Below the pieces are notes generated by a model. The model saw only the letters and a program-made list of their open reading frames with translations, had not been told where the DNA came from and ran no database searches. A program made the position numbers and the translations under genes. From Sandarakinorhabdus sp. (lineage in GTDB: Bacteria; Pseudomonadota; Alphaproteobacteria; Sphingomonadales; Sphingomonadaceae), in assembly GCA_025458465.1 (NCBI GenBank), contig JALOSK010000112.1, positions 1 through 6,395 on the forward strand: DNA of 6,395 bases, read 5' to 3'. Each line of letters opens with the position of its first letter. Position 1 is the first letter of the stretch. Below are positions 1 through 5,273 of the stretch, one piece after another.

Positions 1-165
1 GGCACCCACGGCGGGCGCGGCCAGCACGCCTTCACCCACATCATGCAGCGGCGTTGCCACCACCAGGATCTCGGGATCGGCCGGGCCATCGTCGCGCGCG
101 CCGGCCAGCGCCAAGCCGGCCATTGTGGCCAGCAGCAGCCAACCGGCCTGTGCGATCGTCCCCAT
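1..165 (-). CDS. Start of an exported protein, probably a TonB-dependent outer-membrane receptor (cut by the left edge)
   Basis: Only the first 55 codons are in the window. The protein begins with a classic signal peptide: MGTIAQAGW, then a hydrophobic leucine/alanine run to about residue 20 ending in ALAGA, a probable signal peptidase site. About ten residues later comes EILVVATPLHDVG, which resembles the start of the plug domain in TonB-dependent receptors (commonly 'eIvVtatp...'). I chose the ATG at 165-163 because AAGGAG (180-175) lies nine bases upstream of it. The earlier in-frame ATG at 174-172 directly abuts that Shine-Dalgarno, so it is a poor start. The gene is divergent from the methyltransferase operon. 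If the family is right, the product imports iron chelates, cobalamin or other nutrients across the outer membrane. That a real exported protein starts here is fairly secure; the receptor call rests on one short motif. Confidence 0.55.
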   Translation of the reverse strand, partial: MGTIAQAGWLLLATMAGLALAGARDDGPADPEILVVATPLHDVGEGVLAAPAVGA

Positions 166-216
166 CCGCAACATCTCCTTTTGCCACAAGGATAGTCAGC
201 CGACGGGCGGGCCGCG

Positions 217-222
217 ATTATA
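217..222 (-). promoter_or_regulatory. Candidate -10 box for the leftward (receptor-like) gene
   Basis: Read on the minus strand this is a perfect TATAAT, about 52 bases upstream of the chosen ATG, in otherwise very GC-rich DNA. No convincing -35 hexamer is visible 16 to 18 bases further upstream. The overlapping plus-strand bases 219-224 read TATACT, so a divergent plus-strand -10 at the same place is also possible. The position fits a short leader ending in the AAGGAG ribosome site. Confidence 0.4.
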
Positions 223-278
223 CTTTCGGGGGAACGGCACGCCGGCAGCGCCGCATTGCCTCAGTGACTTTACGGGGC

Positions 279-307
279 TTGACTTGCGGGCGCGCTACGG
301 CTCACTT
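279..307 (+). promoter_or_regulatory. Weak candidate promoter for the methyltransferase operon
   Basis: TTGACT at 279-284 matches the -35 consensus at five of six positions. Seventeen bases later the hexamer TCACTT (302-307) is only a poor -10 match, so a weak or activator-dependent promoter is all that can be proposed. It would end just where the TTGTCCGGACAA palindrome begins, which is a sensible layout for a repressed promoter. TATACT at 219-224 is an alternative -10 further upstream. Confidence 0.2.
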
Positions 308-317
308 GTCCGGACAA
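306..317. promoter_or_regulatory. Perfect 12-base palindrome TTGTCCGGACAA, candidate operator
   Basis: The palindrome is perfect and followed one base later by another half-site, TTGTC (319-323), giving three half-sites in 18 bases. It sits 21 bases upstream of the methyltransferase ATG and just before its ribosome site (GGGAG, 324-328). Sites of the form TTGTC-n-GACAA are typical of dimeric helix-turn-helix repressors such as GntR- or TetR-type proteins. No regulator gene is in the window, so the binding protein is unknown. The hairpin is too short and has no loop, so an RNA role is unlikely. Confidence 0.4.
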
Positions 318-338
318 ATTGTCGGGAGCCGCTCTGCG

Positions 339-1562
339 ATGTCTGATCTGCCGCCACCCTATACGGCGTTGACCCGTCACCCGATGCTGCCGCGCACCAG
401 CCATGATGAGGCGGCGCGGTTCAATTTCCTCACCCACCTCAATCGCTATCTGTCGGGCACGCTGGGGCCGGGCAACCGGCTGGCCTATGATACGCGGGTG
501 CTGCCGGCCTTCCGTGCCGAACATGGCCGCGATCCCGGGCATCGTTACGAGATTCGTGACGCGATGAACCAGGATCCGTTCCACCGCATGTGGAGCGCGC
601 TGAAGCGCAATTCGATGGAAATGCGCCAGCACAATGGCCGGCAGACGGTGTTGCGGCAGCTGGACGAGCTCGATGCGTTGGCCCGCCAGTTCAACGAACA
701 TTCGGGCCAGCTTGAGCTTGATCCGGCTGTTGAACAGCCCGATTATCAGACGGCGGTCGATATCCACTGCCAGCCCGGCGGCTATCACAGCGAGGAACGG
801 CCCGGCGACGTGTCGGCCGGGGCCAATTATGATGTCGGCATCTTTGCCACCACCGGCGGCGCGCTGGGCGGCCTCAATGATGGCGGCGGCCAGGCGGTGG
901 TGGCCTGGGCAAAAAGGGAGCGGCCGGACTGGCAGCCGCGCCGCATTCTCGATGTGGGCGCCACCGTCGGCCACAATGCCGTGCCGATCGCGCTGGCCTA
1001 TCCGGATGCCGAGGTGATCGCCATCGACACTGCCGGGCCGTCGCTGCGCTATGGCGCGGCGCGGGCGGCCGGGCTGGGGGCGAAGAATATCCGGTTCGTG
1101 CAGGCCAATGGCGAGGATCTGTCGCGCTTTCCGGACAATCATTTCGACTGGGTGCAGACGACGATGTTCCTGCACGAACTGTCGGCCACATCCATGCCGA
1201 AGCTGCTGGTCGAGTGCCACCGCGTGCTGAAACCGGGCGGGCTGATCCTGCATGTCGAGCAGCCGCAATATTCCGATGCCATGCCGCTGTTCGAGCAGTT
1301 CATGCGCGACTGGGACGCGTTCAACAACAACGAGCCGTTCTGGAGCGCCATGCACGGCCAGGATTTGAAGGACGTGATGGCCAGGGCCGGCTTCCCCAGG
1401 GACAGCCAATTCGTGGTGGGCGTGCGCGCCGTGGTGGATCGCTCCATCTTCCCGGCGGCGGAAAGCGAAGAGCAGGAAGATTATGGCCGCGCCGCAGTGT
1501 GGAACGCCTATGGCGCCTGGAAACCGGCCGAAGCAAAGGGCTTTGGGGAGCTGGCAGCGTGA
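339..1562 (+). CDS. Class I SAM-dependent methyltransferase, 407 aa, with an unassigned N-terminal half
   Basis: The C-terminal half is a Rossmann-type methyltransferase domain (about residues 200-310). Motif I is RILDVGATVGH (202-212), with Ala-Thr-Val replacing the usual Cys/Ser-Gly-Thr. Motif II is VIAID with acidic D230. The motif III region is FPDNHFDWV followed by MFLHEL (265-281), and the post-motif is RVLKPGGLILHVEQP (295-309). This resembles UbiE/Methyltransf_11 enzymes acting on small molecules. Residues 1-195 are not a family I recognise; they are rich in His, Arg and Asn. A C-terminal tail of about 100 residues is rich in aromatic and acidic residues. I chose the ATG at 339 because GGGAG (324-328) lies ten bases upstream and the protein-like sequence starts there; the frame stays open back to 54 but would cross the promoter region. 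The stop overlaps the next gene by four bases. The substrate is unknown and the enzyme is probably cytosolic. Confidence 0.88.
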   Translation: MSDLPPPYTALTRHPMLPRTSHDEAARFNFLTHLNRYLSGTLGPGNRLAYDTRVLPAFRAEHGRDPGHRYEIRDAMNQDPFHRMWSALKRNSMEMRQHNGRQTVLRQLDELDALARQFNEHSGQLELDPAVEQPDYQTAVDIHCQPGGYHSEERPGDVSAGANYDVGIFATTGGALGGLNDGGGQAVVAWAKRERPDWQPRRILDVGATVGHNAVPIALAYPDAEVIAIDTAGPSLRYGAARAAGLGAKNIRFVQANGEDLSRFPDNHFDWVQTTMFLHELSATSMPKLLVECHRVLKPGGLILHVEQPQYSDAMPLFEQFMRDWDAFNNNEPFWSAMHGQDLKDVMARAGFPRDSQFVVGVRAVVDRSIFPAAESEEQEDYGRAAVWNAYGAWKPAEAKGFGELAA

Positions 1563-1918
1563 CCGAAGGCGTGGACTGGATTGCCCGCGCCGGCACCAAG
1601 GCCAAGGGCCGCCGCCCGGCCTATTTCGACGATCCCGCCATCGACCGGCTGCTCAGCCTGGCCATGGCGCTGACCGCTGAGGTGAGCGTGTTGCGCGAAC
1701 GGCTCGACACGGTGGAACGGCTGCTCGAGGCCAAGGGCGGCCTCAGCCGCGCCGAGATCGAGGCCTATGCCCCCGACCGCGGCGCTGGCGAAGAGCGCGG
1801 CGAGGCCACGCGCGCTTTCATCGCGCGGGTGATGCGTGGTTTCCAGCAGGACGTGGAGGCGATGGCCAATCCTGATCCGCCGATCATGGACCTGGTGGAG
1901 CGGTTCGCGAAGGAATAG
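1559..1918 (+). CDS. Hypothetical 119-aa coiled-coil protein
   Basis: This small soluble protein starts at a GTG that overlaps the methyltransferase stop (GTGA, 1559-1562). A strong GGGGAG ribosome site (1545-1550) lies eight bases upstream, so translational coupling is likely. A basic N-terminus (about residues 9-20) is followed by a leucine-rich amphipathic stretch at about 29-58 (LLSLAMALTAEVSVLRERLD and onward), which looks like a coiled coil. Then comes a helical, charged region, and the protein ends in a Pro-rich turn and an acidic tail (ANPDPPIMDLVERF). There is no signal peptide, membrane segment or catalytic motif. I do not recognise the family. The overlap suggests it works with the methyltransferase, perhaps as an oligomerising or partner subunit, but nothing in the sequence proves this. 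The gene is well supported by its overlap, its ribosome site and its typical codon use. Confidence 0.75.
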   Translation: MTEGVDWIARAGTKAKGRRPAYFDDPAIDRLLSLAMALTAEVSVLRERLDTVERLLEAKGGLSRAEIEAYAPDRGAGEERGEATRAFIARVMRGFQQDVEAMANPDPPIMDLVERFAKE

Positions 1919-1951
1919 CGGGCCGCAACGTCTCGACGAGGGGGAGGGGCG

Positions 1952-2632
1952 ATGGACATCGAACCGGTGCTGCTGCTGCGCTGGCTGCACATCATCTGCA
2001 TGGTCTATTGGCTGGGCGGTGAATGGGGCGTGTTTCAGACCAGTTACAACGTCACCAATCCGCGCCTGCCGCTCGACGAGCGCCGCCGGCACATGGAAAC
2101 CGCCTATCGCATCGACATATTGGCGCGCACCGGCATCATCCTGCTGCTGCCGCTTGGCCTGCACATGGGCAATATCTATGGTCTGCAGCCCTATGGCGGC
2201 GGCTGGATGACAGCGATGTGGGTGGCGGTGGCGGCCTGGATGGCGCTGTGCTGGGCAGCCTTCTTCACGCGTGAGACCGATACCGGCATCCTGTTGACCA
2301 GGATTGATGAATGGGTGCGTTTCATCCTGATCCCGCTGATCTTCGTGGTCGGCATTTCCAGCCTGCTGGGCCACGGCCCGCTGGAAGCCGGCGAGGGCAA
2401 TCGCTGGTATGCCAGCAAGCTGACGCTCTATGGCTTTGCCTTGTGCATCGGCCTTGGCCTCCGCTTCGTCATGCGGGCGTGGACGGTGCGGTTCCGCCGC
2501 CTCGCCATGGGGCCGAATCCTGCCGAAGAAGCGGCGCTGACCCGTGAGATCGGCTGGGCGCGGATCATGGCCTATGTCTACTGGATCACCATTTCCGGCA
2601 TCTGTTTCCTGGGGACGGTGAAGCCGTTCTGA
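1952..2632 (+). CDS. Six-helix integral membrane protein, CopD/HemJ-like
   Basis: The 226-residue protein has about six membrane segments, near residues 6-27, 57-77, 85-105, 122-140, 156-174 and 205-223. The first carries RWLHIICMVYWLGGEWG (10-26). A His in helix 1 followed by W-x-G-G is typical of the CopD/HemJ/cytochrome b561-like group, where such histidines bind haem or copper. H13, H71 and K156 (in ASKLTLYG) sit in or near helices and could be equivalent. No signal peptide is needed. The ATG at 1952 follows a purine-rich GAGGGGGAGG ribosome site about five bases upstream, 33 bases after the preceding stop, so it is probably the third gene of the operon. The family call is by motif only. 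Another uncharacterised inner-membrane family is possible, and no transport or redox role can be stated with confidence. Confidence 0.8.
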   Translation: MDIEPVLLLRWLHIICMVYWLGGEWGVFQTSYNVTNPRLPLDERRRHMETAYRIDILARTGIILLLPLGLHMGNIYGLQPYGGGWMTAMWVAVAAWMALCWAAFFTRETDTGILLTRIDEWVRFILIPLIFVVGISSLLGHGPLEAGEGNRWYASKLTLYGFALCIGLGLRFVMRAWTVRFRRLAMGPNPAEEAALTREIGWARIMAYVYWITISGICFLGTVKPF

Positions 2633-3187
2633 TCACTTCAAAATCTGGTTCATCTCGACCAATATGCCGTCGGGATCGAAGAAGTTGCAGCCCATCACCC
2701 TGATCTCGGGTCCGCCGTTGCGCCCGGGATAGACCTGCAGGCGCGGTTCCGAGGTGAAATGCACACCGGGCACGCTCTTGGCGGCCTTGCAGCGGCCTTC
2801 GACATCATCAGTGTTCATCACCAGCACGACGCCGCCTGGGCCCATGCGCTTGGGATAGGCCTTGGCCTTCAGCGTGGGCTTGGTCCACTGCATCAGGCCG
2901 ATCCAGCCCACCCAGGGATCGTTCGAATTCAGCAGCACCAGCCGCGCCTTGGCCCCCGGCGGCCCGGCAGGCAGGGCGACGCCGCTGGTTTCCACCACCG
3001 TGTCATAGTTCACCTGCATGCCAACCACGTCGCGGTAGAGCTTCAGGCTGGCCTCCATGTCGCGCACGATGATGGTGGCGCGGCGCACATCCGTAGGCAG
3101 CCTCTCCTTGGGTTTGTCGACGCCCGGCGCCGTTTGGGCGGCGGCAGCGCTGGCCAACAGGCCAAGCGCAATCACGAGAGATTTCAT
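2633..3187 (-). CDS. Exported VOC-fold (glyoxalase/bleomycin-resistance-type) protein, 184 aa
   Basis: A clean signal peptide (MKSLVIALGLLASAAAAQ) sends the protein to the periplasm. The mature part contains a paired VOC domain. The first motif is IIVRDMEASLKLYRDVVGM (39-57, the usual V-x-D-x-x-x-S-x-x-F/Y-Y-x-x-x-L-G). The end of the second motif is FFDPDGILVEMNQ (169-181), with E178 at the usual last metal-ligand position. The His normally seven residues before the motif Asp is replaced by R36, and H143 is the only histidine in the whole protein, so a normal four-ligand metal site looks unlikely. The start ATG overlaps the CoA-transferase stop (ATGA, 3184-3187), with GGAGG (3199-3195) seven bases upstream. 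It is the last gene of the minus operon, and its stop directly abuts the stop of the convergent membrane-protein gene. Its reaction is unknown; a binding or non-metal role is possible. Confidence 0.85.
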   Translation of the reverse strand: MKSLVIALGLLASAAAAQTAPGVDKPKERLPTDVRRATIIVRDMEASLKLYRDVVGMQVNYDTVVETSGVALPAGPPGAKARLVLLNSNDPWVGWIGLMQWTKPTLKAKAYPKRMGPGGVVLVMNTDDVEGRCKAAKSVPGVHFTSEPRLQVYPGRNGGPEIRVMGCNFFDPDGILVEMNQILK

Positions 3188-4365
3188 CGGCTTTCCTCCA
3201 CGACACCGCTGGCAATCAATGCGGCGATCTGATCGTCATCATAGCCCAGTGCAGCCAGGACGGAGCGGCTCTGCTCGCCGGGCTTGGCCAGGGTCTGCGC
3301 GGCGCCGGGGCGGCCGCCGGCCATCTCCAGCGGGATTGTCGGCAATTTTGTGGTCTTGCCATCATCCAGCGTCACCGGTTCCAGGCCGCCCTGATTCAGG
3401 TGCGGATCGTCGAACAACTCTTCGGGCTTGCCGATCGGCGCAAAGGGCATGCCGGTGCCGTCCAGCTTTTCCACCACCTCGGCGCGCGTCATGCCGGCGA
3501 CAAGCGTGCGGATGCTGGGCAGGATGCGATCCCGCGCCAGCACGCGCTGGTTGTTCTTGCGCAGGTTTTCATCCGCCCACAGTTCGTCCAGCCCGAACAG
3601 CGCGCAGAATTTCTCCCACAGCGCATCCGTCACCACGCCGATGAACACCGGCTCGTCCTTCGTCTCGAACACATCATAGATGGCCCAGGCGGAAACCCGC
3701 GCCGGCATCGGGGCGGCGGGTTTGCCCGTCACCGCGAACTGCGCCATGTGCTGGCCGACCAGATAGGCGGTGGTTTCAAACAGGCTGGCCACCACCTTCT
3801 GGCCCCTGCCGGTTGCCCCACGCTGATGCAGGGCCGACAGGATCCCGATCACCCCGAACATGCCGCCGGTCACATCGATCACGCTGGCCCCGGCGCGCAG
3901 CGGCTTGCCGGGCGGCCCGGTCATATAGGCCAGCCCGCCCATCATCTGCGCCACTTCATCCAGCGCGGTGCGCTGTTCATAAGGCCCGGGCAGGAAGCCC
4001 TTTTCACTGCAGTAAATGAGGCCGGGGTTGCTGGCGGCCATGGCGTCATAGCCCAGGCCAAGCCGGTCCAGCGCACCGGGGCGGAAATTTTCCACCAGGA
4101 CATCCGCGCCAGCGATCAGATCGCGCGCCACCGCCAATCCGGCCTCCGCTTTCAGATCAAGGCAGATGCTGCGTTTGCCGCGATTGTACATCGGGTAATA
4201 GCCCGCGCCTGATCCCAGCAGCCGCCGCGTCTGATCGCCGCCGATGGGTTCCACCCGCACCACATCGGCGCCCAGCCCGGCCAATATATGCCCGACCGTG
4301 GGACCCATCACCATGTGGGTGAATTCGATGACCTTCAGGCCTTTGAGCGGGGTGGGGGCGGTCAT
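3184..4365 (-). CDS. CaiB/BaiF family III CoA-transferase, 393 aa
   Basis: Family III enzymes move CoA from one acyl-CoA (often succinyl-CoA) to another carboxylate in the cytosol. The sequence has the family features in order: the N-terminal LKGLKVIEFTHMVMGPTVG (7-25), LGADVVRVEP (31-40), NRGKRSICLDLK (61-72), VENFRPGALDRLGLGYD (91-107) and RTALDEVAQ (132-140). D136 in the last is the expected acyl-anhydride-forming aspartate, aligned with D169 of formyl-CoA transferase. PLRAGASVIDVTGGM then follows. The length is normal for the family. Both ends overlap neighbours by ATGA (4362-4365 and 3184-3187). There is no clear Shine-Dalgarno before its ATG, so translation probably depends on coupling to the lyase gene. 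In this operon it would activate the substrate that the lyase next to it cleaves. The acceptor acid cannot be read from the sequence; a branched hydroxy-dicarboxylate such as citramalate is my best guess. Confidence 0.93.
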   Translation of the reverse strand: MTAPTPLKGLKVIEFTHMVMGPTVGHILAGLGADVVRVEPIGGDQTRRLLGSGAGYYPMYNRGKRSICLDLKAEAGLAVARDLIAGADVLVENFRPGALDRLGLGYDAMAASNPGLIYCSEKGFLPGPYEQRTALDEVAQMMGGLAYMTGPPGKPLRAGASVIDVTGGMFGVIGILSALHQRGATGRGQKVVASLFETTAYLVGQHMAQFAVTGKPAAPMPARVSAWAIYDVFETKDEPVFIGVVTDALWEKFCALFGLDELWADENLRKNNQRVLARDRILPSIRTLVAGMTRAEVVEKLDGTGMPFAPIGKPEELFDDPHLNQGGLEPVTLDDGKTTKLPTIPLEMAGGRPGAAQTLAKPGEQSRSVLAALGYDDDQIAALIASGVVEESR

Positions 4366-5273
4366 TTGGCAAGGCGGTCCTTGTAGTCGAGCATCGGCCC
4401 GGCATCGGGTGTGAAGCCATAGAGCGGTTCGCCCGGCAGCGCTTCGGCCAGGATGGCGCGCACGCCAAGCAGCCGCTCAAGATCAATGCCGGTTTCCAGC
4501 CCCATGCTGTTCAGCATCAGCACCAGATCCTCGGTGACAAGATTGCCCGAAGCACCCGGCGCAAACGGGCAGCCGCCCAGCCCGCCGAGCGAGGCATCCA
4601 GCGTGGTGATACCCTCTTCAAGGCCGGCCAGCGCATTGGCCAATCCCAGCCCGCGCGTGTTGTGGAGGTGCAATGTGGTCAGCCGGTTGCCCACTTCGGC
4701 GCGGACGGCACGGACGAGGCGCTTGACCTGGGCCGGATCGGCATAACCGGTGGTATCGGACAGGCTGAACTCCTGCGCGCCGGCTTCGGCCGCGGCGGCG
4801 GCGAGGCGCACGACGGTGGCTTCCGGCACCGCACCTTCCATCGTGCAGCCAAAGGCGGTGGACAGGCCAACGGCGAAATGCACGCCTGCCGCCCTGGCGA
4901 TGGCGGCGACGTCTGCAATCTCGGCCAGCATCTCGGCGTGGGATTTGCGGACATTTTTCAGGCTGTGCGTCTCGCTCATCGAGAAGGGGATGGACAAGCC
5001 GTGCACGCCAGCAGCCACAGCGCGCGCCGCGCCCCTGGCGTTGGGCACCAGCGCGACGACGTTGAGGCCGGGGATCGTCCGCGCAAAGGCCACCAGTTCC
5101 TCCGTATCGGCCATCTGCGGCAGCAGCGCCGGCGGCACGAAGCTGCCAACCTCGATCTCCTTCACGCCGGCCGCGGCCTCGGCGGCAATCCAGGCCTTCT
5201 TGGCGGCGAGTGGCATCACCCGGCTGATCGATTGCAGGCCATCACGCGGGCCGACTTCGGAGACGAGGATCAT
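4362..5273 (-). CDS. HMG-CoA-lyase-type acyl-CoA lyase, 303 aa
   Basis: This TIM-barrel lyase of the HMGL-like family cleaves a 3-hydroxy-3-substituted acyl-CoA, releasing acetyl-CoA. Visible motifs: EVGPRDGLQ (6-14), with R10 and D11 the expected catalytic pair; EIEVGSFVPP (39-48); SDTTGYADP (172-180); the metal-binding LHLHNTRGLGLAN (201-213), with H202 and H204; and GGLGGCPFAPGASGNLVTED (230-249), with C235 and N244. The active site therefore looks complete. Two details differ from the human-type enzyme: HCHDT is HLHNT here, and the N-E-K after RDGLQ is missing. This suggests another substrate, for example citramalyl-CoA giving pyruvate and acetyl-CoA. The start overlaps the upstream stop by ATGA (5270-5273). 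Its ribosome site GGAGGGG (5287-5281) lies seven bases upstream, directly against the inserted repeat. It could also be a true HMG-CoA lyase of leucine breakdown (EC 4.1.3.4). Confidence 0.9.
   Translation of the reverse strand: MILVSEVGPRDGLQSISRVMPLAAKKAWIAAEAAAGVKEIEVGSFVPPALLPQMADTEELVAFARTIPGLNVVALVPNARGAARAVAAGVHGLSIPFSMSETHSLKNVRKSHAEMLAEIADVAAIARAAGVHFAVGLSTAFGCTMEGAVPEATVVRLAAAAAEAGAQEFSLSDTTGYADPAQVKRLVRAVRAEVGNRLTTLHLHNTRGLGLANALAGLEEGITTLDASLGGLGGCPFAPGASGNLVTEDLVLMLNSMGLETGIDLERLLGVRAILAEALPGEPLYGFTPDAGPMLDYKDRLAK

Noticed and set aside
54..338. In-frame extension of the methyltransferase to an upstream ATG (about 95 more residues)
   Set aside because: The extension is Arg/Pro/Ser-rich, crosses the promoter region and runs antisense to the start of the receptor-like gene. 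The ATG at 339 has a ribosome site and begins the protein-like sequence.
270..1409. Long minus-strand open frame opposite the methyltransferase
   Set aside because: It is rich in His, Arg, Pro and Gln with no recognisable domain, a typical antisense shadow in GC-rich DNA.
1936..1950. Purine-rich run GAGGGGGAGGGG as another copy of the palindromic repeat
   Set aside because: It lacks the palindromic arms and sits just before the ATG at 1952, so it is simply the ribosome site.
1508..2374. Long minus-strand open frame opposite the coiled-coil and membrane-protein genes
   Set aside because: The composition is that of a shadow frame, and it lies against two well-supported genes.
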